A DNA stretch of 64,000 nt from UBA6136 sp964386975. Its GTDB lineage: Bacteria; Pseudomonadota; Gammaproteobacteria; Methylococcales; Methylococcaceae. The position numbers and the translations under genes were made by a program. Shown here in pieces: positions 8,427 through 19,398 of this stretch. The stretch covers positions 1 through 64,000 of the forward strand of contig CAYLUS010000003.1 of assembly GCA_964386975.1 (NCBI GenBank), written 5' to 3'. The notes under the pieces are model-generated. The model was not told the origin of the DNA, ran no database searches, and saw only the letters and a program-made list of their open reading frames with translations. Positions within the stretch are counted from its first letter, which is position 1. Every line of letters starts with the position of its first letter.

Positions 8427-8822
8427 ATGAAATACAAATCAACCTTTGTTCTCCTTACGGCATCCCTGTTGGTGTCCTCCCAGGCCTTTGCCTATGGTTC
8501 ATCCGGGGGCGGCGGCGGTGGGTCCTCGTGCGCCGAACCCCAGTTTACCGATGAACGGCCGAAAACCGATGGAGCAATCCAGAAACTGGATCGTTTCGAA
8601 ATTGATGTCTCCCAGAATACCGATCTCAAAACCCTGGAACTTGAAATTGATGGGGTCCGGCAACAACCTACCCTTACCCCCCTTCGCTCGGGAGATACTC
8701 ACATCGATGTCCAACTGAAAGAGCCACGGACAACTGCATCTAGGGTCAGAATTACCGTCCGTGCCAAAAGTCTGGACGGATGCGAAGCCTTCAAGCCCCT
8801 GTATTTTCAGATCCAGCCCTGA
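8427..8822 (+). CDS. Small secreted hypothetical protein
   Basis: 131 residues. A clear Sec signal peptide ends around residue 22 (LLVSSQAFA). A glycine/serine stretch (YGSSGGGGGGSS) follows, then a ~90-residue beta-rich domain with two cysteines, one at each end (SSCAEPQF and DGCEAFKP), likely a disulfide across the domain. The text reads like an immunoglobulin-type or CopC-like fold (LKTLELEIDGVRQQPTL, RVRITVRAKSLDG), but I cannot name a family. GGAG precedes the ATG by eight bases. Periplasmic or secreted; function unknown. Divergent from the haemoglobin operon. Confidence 0.75.
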   Translation: MKYKSTFVLLTASLLVSSQAFAYGSSGGGGGGSSCAEPQFTDERPKTDGAIQKLDRFEIDVSQNTDLKTLELEIDGVRQQPTLTPLRSGDTHIDVQLKEPRTTASRVRITVRAKSLDGCEAFKPLYFQIQP

Positions 8823-8891
8823 ACCCGGGAGTTTAGAGCGAATTGCACGCTACAATCGAGGATCCAGACTCGGCCCGACTTTTCGCCAGCG

Positions 8892-9482
8892 ATGCTGCAT
8901 ACTCTTGCGTGCGCCTGTTCCAGTGAAGTGATCATCCGCAAAAGCCGGTTCCTCGGTCGCGTGGAGCCGGTCAGCGGTCGCGCCATGGCGATCGCGTTGG
9001 TCCGGAACATGTGGAACGAGCACCCGGATGCCACCCATGTCTGCTGGGCACTGATGGCCGGCGGCGATTCTGCCGCCGTCGATGACGGCGAGCCGAGCGG
9101 GACCGCAGGTCGTCCCATGCTTGAAGTGCTTCGCCATCAGAAGCTCGATGGCGTTCTTGCCACGGTCGTTCGCTACTATGGCGGCATCAATCTCGGCGCA
9201 GGCGGCCTGGTCAGAGCCTACACCGATGCAGTGGCGCAAGCCCTCCTATCGGCTGACAAGGTCGTCGTCGTCAAACGCGAGACCTTGACCTCCATCTTTC
9301 CCTACGCGCTTGAGGGCCTGGTGATGAACCGATGCGATCAGCTTGGGATCCGGCGACTCGGCGTTGCTCGTACGGATGTCATCCAGATGCATCTGGAAGC
9401 CACAGCCCAGCAGATCGCGACGCTGAAGGACCTTTTGAAGGAGCCTGGACAAGGGCGCATCCGCTGGATCGAAAAAGCCTGA
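8892..9482 (+). CDS. yigZ: YigZ/IMPACT family protein
   Basis: 196 residues, the usual length. The family signature is plain: DDGEPSGTAGRPMLEVL at about residues 61-77 and RYYGGINLGAGGLVRAY at about 93-109. The C-terminal DUF1949 domain is present (ALLSADKV...). Related to the N-terminal domain of eukaryotic IMPACT; bacterial function is unsettled, with links to translation or prolidase-fused forms. Cytoplasmic. It sits between a secreted protein and the convergent CheB/CheR fusion, neither of which informs its job. Confidence 0.92.
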   Translation: MLHTLACACSSEVIIRKSRFLGRVEPVSGRAMAIALVRNMWNEHPDATHVCWALMAGGDSAAVDDGEPSGTAGRPMLEVLRHQKLDGVLATVVRYYGGINLGAGGLVRAYTDAVAQALLSADKVVVVKRETLTSIFPYALEGLVMNRCDQLGIRRLGVARTDVIQMHLEATAQQIATLKDLLKEPGQGRIRWIEKA

Positions 9483-9542
9483 TACCTGGCAAGCCCGCAA
9501 AGCTGTCCGAAACCCCTACCCTACCCGCTCGGCGGGGGTCCC

Positions 9543-12500
9543 TCAGGGAGCATCGTGATCATGAGAGGGAGTCAAGCTGTCCCGACTGGTTGCGACCAGT
9601 GCCTTGAGCTGTTGAATGTCGGCGGGCTTGACCAAGTGTTGGTCAAAGCCGGCCTCTCGAGATTTTTGAAGATCACGGGCCTGACCATATCCGCTGATCG
9701 CAATCAGCATCGGCTGCTTCAAGTTCGGCAGGGATCTCAAGTGTCTGGCGACCGCATAACCGTCCATGCCAGGCAAGCCGATGTCCAGCAGGATGACATG
9801 CGGTAGAAACTGTTCCGCCCGACGAATGGCTTCCGGCCCATCGTGCGCGACTTCTGTCTGATGTCCCTCCATTTCCATCAGTAAGCTCAGGCTCTCAGCG
9901 GAATCGAGGTTGTCATCAACGACGAGGATGCGCCTTGAGCTTGCGGGCGGCTGGGCTACCGCCGTGCCCTCGACCGGAAGGCGCTCTAGCCCCCCGTCCT
10001 TAACAATCGGCACATAAACGGTGAAAACACTCCCCTTGCCGACCCCCTCGCTGAACGCATGCACATGACCCTGGTGCAACTCGACCAGCCGGCGCACGAG
10101 GTTGAGCCCGATTCCAAGTCCGCCCCGCGTGCGTGCCAACGTGTTTTCTCCTTGCGTAAAAAGGTCAAACAGCGAGGTCATTCGCTCGGCTTCAATGCCA
10201 ACGCCGGTGTCGGTCACCTTCAGGAGTGCCAAATCGCCCTCCCGGATCAGGGCCACACGGATCGTGCCAGCCTCGGGGGTGAATTTGATGCTGTTGGCCA
10301 GCAGATTGCTGACAATCTGCGCCAGTCGAATGCGATCGCCATCCACCATGAGGGGCGCTTCGGAGACATCAGCTAGAAGGTTCAAACCGGAAGACTCTGC
10401 CTGTGGCGTCAGGTCCTGAAGGACCTGACGGACAATCTGGCAAAGATCAAGCCTCTCGATTTTCAGGGAGATGGCCCCGCTATTGATCCTTGAGAGATCA
10501 AGCAATTCATCAATCAGACGGGCTTCATGCGTCAGCTGTCGATCCATTGTCTCCTGAGCCTTACGGGTTTCCTCCTCGCTGGCCACGCCCTTGCGCCAGA
10601 TTTCGAGCGAATTGCGGATCGGTGTCAGGGGATTCCGGAGTTCGTGGGCTAACATGGCCATGAACTCATCCTTATGCTGGTCCATTTGCCGGAGTTCATG
10701 CATTGCCGTCTGCAACTCGGTGATGTCCTCCAGAACCATCAGGATTTTTTCATCCTGTCCCCATCGAAGAGCCTGTGCGTTGACTCTGAATTGCCTGCGC
10801 TCGGATGTGCCAAGCCCCACCTCAATCAACTGATTCTCAATCGATGTTCGTTCAGGAATGATGCGATGCAGACACGCTGTAAATTCAGGAGTGAACCAGG
10901 ATCCACGCCAGCGGTTGAGAAGACTTTTTTCACTGTTTTCGGTGCGCAAGAGCGAAAACGTTCGATAAAAAGCACGATTGGCCTTATGAATGCCGAGATC
11001 CTCATTGAGCACCAGCAAGGGCTCGAACACCGCCTCCACGATCGACTCCGAAAACTCCTTCGACTGGGTCAAGGCCTCGTTCAGGGTGTTCAGTTCGCGG
11101 TTCCGGGCGCGAAGCTCATCATTACTGGATTGAAGTTCCTCCTGCGCGGTTTCGAGCTCCTCATTGGTCGTCTGGAACTCTTCATTGCTCGAAAGCAGTT
11201 CCTCCTCGGCAGCCTTAAGCTCCTCAAGACTCCCCTCATGGATCTCAATGATTTCCTTGACATAAGCCCGAGTCGTTTCAAGCTCTCTGGCAAGTTGCAA
11301 CATTTCCGTGTGCTTTTGCTGAAGGGTTGCTCGCGGAGTGAGAAGCCTCTGCACCCCCCGCTTGAGCCAGGCGCCAAGCCCCTCGGCAGCCGGTTGCATG
11401 GCAGCGGCATCGGCTGACAGCGGGATGAAAAAAATCCAGAACCAGCCCATCCGCTCGGAAGCGGTCGGCAGTGGGATGATCTCAATCGCAAAGCAGCCGG
11501 CCCCCTCAACCCGGATGCCCTCCCGATGGACGGGTTCTTTTAACTCACGCGCCTTGCGGATCATCCCCTCGAGATCAACCAGAAGGCTGGCTTTGAGCAA
11601 ACGACGGAGGTGATTGCTCGGTGGGCCGTTGGGATTGCTGATAAAGGCGCTGGTATCCCCGCGGTATTCAAGGACGTTGAGGTCAGCATCGCAGAGGACG
11701 CCCGGTGGAAGGTAGCGTCGAATCGCTACGCGGTCAGCTTCCCTCAGGAAACGTTCTGATTCAGAGGGCTCGAGGTATTGCATGATCTTACGAGGTCCAT
11801 GGACTGTGCCCAAACGGGTGATCTGATCGGAGAAATCGGTCTGATTCCGGCCGGGTATGACTTTTTTGGAAAAAATGCGCAACCGCTTGTCGGTTGGCGA
11901 GAAGAGTTCGGATGAGCTTCCCACCGTTTCAGAGGGTCCGAGCAGCAGATAACCACCCGGCCGCAATGCATAGTGGAAGAGTTTCATGACCTTCTTCTGC
12001 AACTTGGGATCGAGGTAGATCAGAAGATTTCTGCAGCTGATCAGATCGAGCCTTGAAAAGGGGGGATCGTCCACCACGTTTTGTCGTGCAAATATGCAAA
12101 GGTCGCGGATACGGCTGTTGACTCGATAGCTGCCATTTTTGCGATCAAAGTAGCGTCGCAGCCGATCCGGCGAAACATGCCGTGAAATCGTCTCGGGATA
12201 AATCCCAGCGCGGGCGAATTCGATCGACGTTTCGCTGAGATCGGTGCCGAATAGCTGCATCGGCGGAGGATTCTCCATCGTACCAATGAATTCAAGCAGT
12301 TGGATAGCGATCGAATAGACCTCTTCGCCGGTAGCACAGCCTGGAACCCAGATTCGAATCGGCGTCTGCAGCTCACGATCCTTCAGAAGATTCGGAAGAA
12401 CGAGGCGCCTGAGTCCTTCAAATACATCCGGATCACGAAAGAAGTCGGTTACCTGGATTAACAGCTCCCGAACGAGCGATTCAGCTTCATGCCGGGATGT

Positions 12501-13286
12501 CTTGAGGATCTCCAGATAGTCTTTAAGCGTTTCAACTCCATGGACGGCAAGCCGTCTCGACAGGCGGCGGCCGATGGTGCCTCGCTTGTAGAGCGTAAAG
12601 TCGACACCGGTACGCACTTTAAGCTCAACCAGAATCTGGCGGATCAGCCGTTCATGAGCCGGCTCCAGGTGTCCGGGCATCACCTCCCCTCGCGGGGACC
12701 TTGATTCGGGCTCAAAGTAGGAATGGCGAACGAGTCTGGCTATCGCTTCCCCGATCTTTGAAGCCGAACAAACGTGATCCGCCGCATCCAGTTCAATCGC
12801 GGCCTTGGGCATGGCAAAAAAAGCCGATGAGGCTTTATTCTGAGCAAACGTGACACCGCCGGCCGTTTTGATGGCTCGAAGACCTGCAGCGCCATCGATG
12901 CCTGTGCCTGAGAGAATGACGCCGATGGCATTTGGGCCCTCTTCTTCAGCCAGCGATTCGAACAAACGATCAATCGGACCCGGCAAGACTTTGGAGGTGG
13001 ACCGTTTGGCGATACGCAGGCAACCGTCATCCAGGGTCATGACCGCATCTGACGGCGTTACATAAACAGTATGGGGGGCGATGAGCTGACCCTCTTCGGG
13101 TTCAATGACCGAAAGCGTGGTTTTTGCGGCCAAAAGCTCAGTCAACGCACTGGCCTGTCGTGGACTTTGGTGTTGAACCAGGAGGTAAGCCACCCGGGCA
13201 TCGGGTTGCACCGCCGCGAGGAACTCCATCAGCGCCTCGATACCCCCGGCGGATGCGCCCACTCCGACGACTGGAAACGCCATCAT
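9543..13286 (-). CDS. CheB-CheR-PAS hybrid histidine kinase with receiver domain
   Basis: One 1247-residue cytoplasmic signalling protein. CheB-type methylesterase at ~1-190 (GVGASAGGIEAL with Ser12, His39 in LLVQHQSP, TGIDGAAG); CheR methyltransferase at ~215-480 (TDFFRDPDVFEGL, WVPGCATGEEVYSIAI); a long coiled coil rich in ELxxxNEEL repeats at ~640-720; a PAS-like region; histidine kinase with H-box HELRNPLTPIRN near 880 and ATPase motifs NSIKFTPEAG and GGLGIGLNL; C-terminal receiver at ~1125-1240 with VILLDIGLPGMDG. Such fusions are known in many bacteria and are usually not part of flagellar chemotaxis. No chemoreceptor, CheA or CheW gene is in the window. GAGGGG lies upstream of the ATG. 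Confidence 0.95.
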   Translation of the reverse strand: MMAFPVVGVGASAGGIEALMEFLAAVQPDARVAYLLVQHQSPRQASALTELLAAKTTLSVIEPEEGQLIAPHTVYVTPSDAVMTLDDGCLRIAKRSTSKVLPGPIDRLFESLAEEEGPNAIGVILSGTGIDGAAGLRAIKTAGGVTFAQNKASSAFFAMPKAAIELDAADHVCSASKIGEAIARLVRHSYFEPESRSPRGEVMPGHLEPAHERLIRQILVELKVRTGVDFTLYKRGTIGRRLSRRLAVHGVETLKDYLEILKTSRHEAESLVRELLIQVTDFFRDPDVFEGLRRLVLPNLLKDRELQTPIRIWVPGCATGEEVYSIAIQLLEFIGTMENPPPMQLFGTDLSETSIEFARAGIYPETISRHVSPDRLRRYFDRKNGSYRVNSRIRDLCIFARQNVVDDPPFSRLDLISCRNLLIYLDPKLQKKVMKLFHYALRPGGYLLLGPSETVGSSSELFSPTDKRLRIFSKKVIPGRNQTDFSDQITRLGTVHGPRKIMQYLEPSESERFLREADRVAIRRYLPPGVLCDADLNVLEYRGDTSAFISNPNGPPSNHLRRLLKASLLVDLEGMIRKARELKEPVHREGIRVEGAGCFAIEIIPLPTASERMGWFWIFFIPLSADAAAMQPAAEGLGAWLKRGVQRLLTPRATLQQKHTEMLQLARELETTRAYVKEIIEIHEGSLEELKAAEEELLSSNEEFQTTNEELETAQEELQSSNDELRARNRELNTLNEALTQSKEFSESIVEAVFEPLLVLNEDLGIHKANRAFYRTFSLLRTENSEKSLLNRWRGSWFTPEFTACLHRIIPERTSIENQLIEVGLGTSERRQFRVNAQALRWGQDEKILMVLEDITELQTAMHELRQMDQHKDEFMAMLAHELRNPLTPIRNSLEIWRKGVASEEETRKAQETMDRQLTHEARLIDELLDLSRINSGAISLKIERLDLCQIVRQVLQDLTPQAESSGLNLLADVSEAPLMVDGDRIRLAQIVSNLLANSIKFTPEAGTIRVALIREGDLALLKVTDTGVGIEAERMTSLFDLFTQGENTLARTRGGLGIGLNLVRRLVELHQGHVHAFSEGVGKGSVFTVYVPIVKDGGLERLPVEGTAVAQPPASSRRILVVDDNLDSAESLSLLMEMEGHQTEVAHDGPEAIRRAEQFLPHVILLDIGLPGMDGYAVARHLRSLPNLKQPMLIAISGYGQARDLQKSREAGFDQHLVKPADIQQLKALVATSRDSLTPSHDHDAP

Positions 13287-13598
13287 GACGGATTGTGCCC
13301 CTCAGTTCGTGCACCACACATAACCTCAGAAGAGACCCAACGCCATGTCAAACCTGACTTTAGGCCATCATGGGACCCAAGGTCATCGTGAAGAGTTGGA
13401 GTAGAAATATCCATTTGTGGAATTCCTTGTCAACCGATTGCCTGCCTATAAATTCTCTCAGGGACGGCAACAGAGATCTGCTTGAAGCAGTCCTGAGTTA
13501 TTATCCGGGATTGGCTCTAAACCTGAATACCCACCCTGGTCATCCGGAAGCGTCTGTTTCAGACCGACCCAACGTTCGAACATCCATATTGAATCGCA
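13287..13598. promoter_or_regulatory. Divergent promoter region, CheB/CheR fusion and rlhA
   Basis: 312 bp between two divergent genes. A TATAAA-like -10 with imperfect -35 candidates can be read near 13425-13455 in the rlhA direction, but spacing is poor. No repeat, small gene or RNA is seen. Confidence 0.3.
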
Positions 13599-15569
13599 AT
13601 GAGCGCCTCTCCGTCCCAGATTGAACTCCTCGCGCCTGCCAAGACCGCCGAAATCGGCAAGGCCGCGATCAGGCATGGTGCCGATGCAGTCTACATTGGA
13701 GGCCCGAGTTTTGGCGCCCGGGCCAATGCCGGTAACTCCCTCACGGCGATCGAGGATCTGATCAACTTCGCGCATCAATACGATGCCCGGATCTTCATCG
13801 CCCTCAACACCATCCTTGATGACCGTGAGCTCGAGGAGGCAGAGGGGCTGATCCATCGTCTCTATGCGATGGGTGCAGATGCCCTGATCATTCAGGACAT
13901 GGGGCTTTTGATGCTGGATCTTCCGCCCATCCAGCTCCATGCCAGCACCCAATGCGATATCCGCACCCCGGAAAAAGCGCGTTTTCTCGAGTCGGTCGGC
14001 TTTTCGCAACTGGTTTTGGCCCGCGAGTTAACGCTGCCACAGATCGAGGCGGTGGCCCAGCGACTCGATGGCGCCATTCTGGAATTCTTCATTCATGGCG
14101 CCCTCTGCGTCGCCTACAGCGGTCAGTGCTATGTCAGCCATGCCCAAACCGGTCGCAGCGCCAACCGCGGAGATTGTTCGCAAGCCTGTCGCCTGCCCTA
14201 CGAGGTTCTGGATCGCCAAGGACGCATTCTGGCCCATCAAAAGCATGTCCTTTCGGTGAAAGACAATGACCAAAGCGCCAACTTGAGGGCCCTGATCGAT
14301 GCTGGAATCCGCAGCTTCAAAATCGAAGGGCGATACAAGGATCTGGCCTATGTGAAGAACATCACCAGCCACTATCGGATCCTGATCGATTCGATTCTTG
14401 AGGCGCGTGACGACCTCGGACGTGCCTCCAGTGGCATTACGCGTTTCTTCTTTGATCCGGAGCCCGAGCGTACCTTTAACCGCGGTCAGACCGATTACTT
14501 TGTCAATGGCCGCAAAGCGGATATCGGGGCCTTTGACACTCCAACCCCCACGGGGCTCCCCTTGGGCACTCTGGTTCGGGTCGGAAACGATCATTTTGAT
14601 CTCATGCTGGAAAGCCCGGATGCGGTCATCAGCAACGGAGATACCCTGACTTACTTTGACCTTCAAAAAAATCTGCAAGGCTTCAGGGTGAATGTTGCCG
14701 AGCGGTGCAAGGACCGGATCTGGCGCGCCTTTCCCAATCAACCAGTCGGTGAATTCAAGCATTTCACTCCCGGGCTTGAAGTCTTTCGCAGCCGCGACAT
14801 GGCCTGGGAGCGACTGATGGAAAGCGATCGGACCTCGAGCCGCAAGATCCCGGTTGTCATCGAGATCACGGAACACAGCCAGGGCCTTGAACTGTGCTTG
14901 AGAGATGATGAAGGCCATGAGGGACGGGCGATCGTGGCGCACCCCTTTGAGCCGGCAAGGGATGCCGAGGCATCAGCCGTGGTCTTGCAAGAAACCCTGT
15001 CGCAGCTGGGCAATACGCTTTTCGAGGCCACAGACGTGCATCTGGAGCGCCATCATCCGGACGGCGCAGGTTTCTGGCCCCCTGGGCTTCAGAAACGGCT
15101 TCGGCGGGAGGCGGTCGAACAGCTCCTCATGGCCCGTCGCAAAGGCTTTGCCCGTTTGACCCGACGACCCGCCACAAAGCCCCCGGCTCAATACCCGGAA
15201 GACAGCCTCAGTTATCTCGCCAATGTCTACAACAGCCGGGCCCAGCAGTTTTATCTGAACCATGGCGTCAAGGTCGTTGAGCCCGCCTATGAAGCCCATC
15301 AGGAAAAGGGTGATGTCAGCTTGATGATCACCCGGCACTGCGTCCGCTTCTCCCTTTCGCTCTGTCCGAAACAAACCAAGGGCATCACCGGGGTTCAGGG
15401 CACCATCAAGGCGGAACCGCTGGAGCTGGTCAATGGCAAGGAGCGACTGCGGCTGGAATTCGACTGCAAGGCCTGTGAAATGCATGTCATGGGGAAAATC
15501 CGGCCACAGATTCTCAAACAGGTCCCGGCACATCCCCTGCACTTTCAAAAAAGTGGCTCTCGCCGCTAA
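13599..15569 (+). CDS. rlhA: RlhA: 23S rRNA C2501 5-hydroxycytidine synthase (U32 family)
   Basis: U32 'peptidase' family protein. E. coli RlhA (YdcP) is needed for the hydroxylation of cytidine 2501 in 23S rRNA. At 656 residues it has the long RlhA architecture, not the ~450 residues of TrhP. Stretches match the family almost word for word: HGADAVYIGGPSFGAR, HASTQCDIRT, FFIHGALCVAYSGQCY, RSANRGDCSQACRLPY (Cys193, Cys197), SFKIEGRYKD and the C-terminal Cys cluster DCKACEMHVMGK. The cysteines probably hold an iron-sulfur cluster. The short intergenic stretch to the membrane-protein gene downstream suggests co-transcription. Confidence 0.93.
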   Translation: MSASPSQIELLAPAKTAEIGKAAIRHGADAVYIGGPSFGARANAGNSLTAIEDLINFAHQYDARIFIALNTILDDRELEEAEGLIHRLYAMGADALIIQDMGLLMLDLPPIQLHASTQCDIRTPEKARFLESVGFSQLVLARELTLPQIEAVAQRLDGAILEFFIHGALCVAYSGQCYVSHAQTGRSANRGDCSQACRLPYEVLDRQGRILAHQKHVLSVKDNDQSANLRALIDAGIRSFKIEGRYKDLAYVKNITSHYRILIDSILEARDDLGRASSGITRFFFDPEPERTFNRGQTDYFVNGRKADIGAFDTPTPTGLPLGTLVRVGNDHFDLMLESPDAVISNGDTLTYFDLQKNLQGFRVNVAERCKDRIWRAFPNQPVGEFKHFTPGLEVFRSRDMAWERLMESDRTSSRKIPVVIEITEHSQGLELCLRDDEGHEGRAIVAHPFEPARDAEASAVVLQETLSQLGNTLFEATDVHLERHHPDGAGFWPPGLQKRLRREAVEQLLMARRKGFARLTRRPATKPPAQYPEDSLSYLANVYNSRAQQFYLNHGVKVVEPAYEAHQEKGDVSLMITRHCVRFSLSLCPKQTKGITGVQGTIKAEPLELVNGKERLRLEFDCKACEMHVMGKIRPQILKQVPAHPLHFQKSGSRR

Positions 15570-15666
15570 ACAAGGCGCCATCCCGAGTCCCAAATCGGTC
15601 CCCGCAGTGAAGCCCGCTGATCCCCAGTTACCGTCCGGTGCGTTTAGGCTCCCTCCTGAGGTCTTG

Positions 15667-16161
15667 ATGGGCGCTCGCATCCTCATTATCGGGCTGTTAC
15701 TCCTCAATGCACTGATCTTCATGTTGCGCGGCGAGTACAACGATGGCTTCGACTCACTGGCCTGGATCAGCCTCATGGGGCTGTATGAGATCGAATCCCA
15801 GCAGCGTATCGATGGACTTTCTCTTCGCGACCGACTTCGACCCCTCCGCTCACTGGCGATTTTGGTTGTGGTCTTTGCCGAGACCTCCTACCTCTTTGAA
15901 GGGGCTTGGCTTGACGTCGTCTACTCCGTGCAGTGGCTCTTCGTGATTGCCTTGTTTGAACTGGAAACCCGTCAGCCTCATCTGGTCAGGGGCCACCTGA
16001 GGCAATTCAAGCTGGCGGCATTTACGCTCGCCTTGTCGATGGCCCTTGTGGTGGGCGTCTGGTTTTCTCAAGGCCTTCTGTTCAACGGCTATGACGCCCT
16101 GATCTGGATGCTTGCCTTCATCCTGATTGATCTGGATCTGGTCAAGCACCGCGATGCCTGA
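15667..16161 (+). CDS. Small integral membrane protein of unknown function
   Basis: 164 residues from the ATG at 15667, chosen because TGAGG sits six bases upstream; the frame is open further into rlhA, but that part is not protein-like. Four to five hydrophobic segments: residues 3-18, 29-39, 62-78, 84-98, 113-130 and 137-152 (ARILIIGLLLLNALIFML; LAAFTLALSMALVVGVW). A repeated phrase (WISLMGLYEIESQ, WLFVIALFELETRQ, WMLAFILIDLDLVKH) shows an internal threefold repeat of about 50 residues. No family recognised. Its stop overlaps the start of the patatin gene by 8 bp, so the two are translationally coupled. Confidence 0.75.
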   Translation: MGARILIIGLLLLNALIFMLRGEYNDGFDSLAWISLMGLYEIESQQRIDGLSLRDRLRPLRSLAILVVVFAETSYLFEGAWLDVVYSVQWLFVIALFELETRQPHLVRGHLRQFKLAAFTLALSMALVVGVWFSQGLLFNGYDALIWMLAFILIDLDLVKHRDA

Positions 16162-17143
16162 TGTAACGCGCGCCTTGCCTGTGGATTCGCCATCGCGCGC
16201 GTCGCTGATTCAGGCGTCCAGGCAACAGCGGCTGGCGGTTTCACTCGGCTCCTCCTTCCTGGGATTTGCCACGCATCTTGGCTTTCTGCAGGAACTGCAT
16301 CGACAGGGTATCCATCCGACGGCCATCTCGGGATCCTCCGCAGGCGCCATGGTGGCAGGCCTATTCGCAGCGGGCATCCCCTTTGAATCGATGGAACACG
16401 CCTTTCGTCAGCAACGTCTCCGGCGTGCGTTTGATGAGTGGCAAACCCCATTTCGGCTGTGGGGCACCCTTTTGGGCATTCCCCGATATACGGGGATTTT
16501 CCTGGGGAAGAAACTGGAACCGCTGTTACGGGAAAAACTGGGTGATCTCAGAATCGAAGAGTGCACAAAAGCGAGACTTTCAATCGCGGTTACCGACCTT
16601 TCCAATCATCGGATTGAAATCCGCCAGCAGGGTCCCCTGGTTGAAACCATTCTCGCAAGTTGCGCAGTACCCGGGGTCCTGGCGCCCCGAAAGATCGCTG
16701 ATCGGCTTTACTGGGATGGCGGGATGGGGTGCCCGGATCCCCTTGATCCCTTTATTGTGGAAGAAGAAATCACGCATATTGTCAGTCACAGCATCATTTT
16801 CGGATCAAGACAGGATAAAGACGCTGAACAATCCGGAATGAGTCTCCTGACGGCGCTCCTGGCCGGTAACCAGGTCGGTTGCGATGAAATGTTGCGCTGG
16901 AAAATTGAGGCCTCCCGCGCCAGAGGCAAAACGGTGATCGCCGCAGAGACAAAGACCCCCTGCCCACGGCTGGGTCTGCCCTTGACCATTCCCTCAAAAT
17001 CCCCGTGGCCAGAGCAAGTGCATCAATTGATGGGTCTGGGGGCCCATACCGCCAAGGCGACCCTCAGGAACGCATCCCATGGTCCATCACCGCGCACGGA
17101 TTTTGAAAGGTCAGGCCACGGTGAGCCCCTGAAAGACGATTAA
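16154..17143 (+). CDS. Patatin-like phospholipase
   Basis: Serine hydrolase of the patatin family, with a Ser-Asp dyad acting on acyl lipids. From ATG 16154 it has 329 residues. The nucleophile elbow ISGSSAG puts the Ser at residue 62 and the Asp at 188 in YWDGGMG; the oxyanion region SLGSSFLGFATHLGFLQEL differs from the usual GGGxRG. ATG 16154 overlaps the preceding stop by 8 bp and is preferred to the TTG at 16127. No signal peptide is visible, so it is probably cytoplasmic or delivered without Sec. The C-terminal ~50 residues look disordered. Confidence 0.85.
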   Translation: MPDVTRALPVDSPSRASLIQASRQQRLAVSLGSSFLGFATHLGFLQELHRQGIHPTAISGSSAGAMVAGLFAAGIPFESMEHAFRQQRLRRAFDEWQTPFRLWGTLLGIPRYTGIFLGKKLEPLLREKLGDLRIEECTKARLSIAVTDLSNHRIEIRQQGPLVETILASCAVPGVLAPRKIADRLYWDGGMGCPDPLDPFIVEEEITHIVSHSIIFGSRQDKDAEQSGMSLLTALLAGNQVGCDEMLRWKIEASRARGKTVIAAETKTPCPRLGLPLTIPSKSPWPEQVHQLMGLGAHTAKATLRNASHGPSPRTDFERSGHGEPLKDD

Positions 17144-17361
17144 GCACCTCCTCCCCGATTTTATGGGAAGCGAGGGACCTCTATCTGCATGAGGGCCCTG
17201 ACGTCAGCTGCCATCCTGTGGATCGATGCTAAGGATCACAGGTGTGAATATCTCGCATACGAAACATCCATTGGTCTTCATTCGCTCTCGCCTCTAGATT
17301 GAAAGAAAGGTCGGCGGGGGCCACCCCCATCCGGCTTCTCTTTTACTGATGGAGCCATACC

Positions 17362-19335
<1,974 letters not shown>

Positions 19336-19344
19336 GATTGTCCT

Positions 19345-19392
19345 TGACCCTAGAGCGGCACGAGCGCGAACGCCCGGGCCGCTCTAGGGTCA
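19345..19392. terminator. 15-bp perfect inverted repeat between convergent genes
   Basis: TGACCCTAGAGCGGC and its exact complement are separated by 18 bases, starting 10 bp after the chitinase stop and ending 7 bp before the stop of the convergent sigma-54 activator. Position and strength suit a bidirectional terminator, though neither side has a T-run. Confidence 0.55.
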
Positions 19393-19398
19393 CTCACT

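Noticed and set aside
14028..14942. 304-codon open frame on the minus strand
   Set aside because: It lies wholly inside rlhA, whose protein matches its family over the full length; this frame is a GC-rich shadow with no protein-like text.
17199..17206. TGACGTCA palindrome upstream of the chitinase (also upstream of aspC near 54351)
   Set aside because: Two copies of an 8-base palindrome in 64 kb are within chance, and the two genes have no common role.
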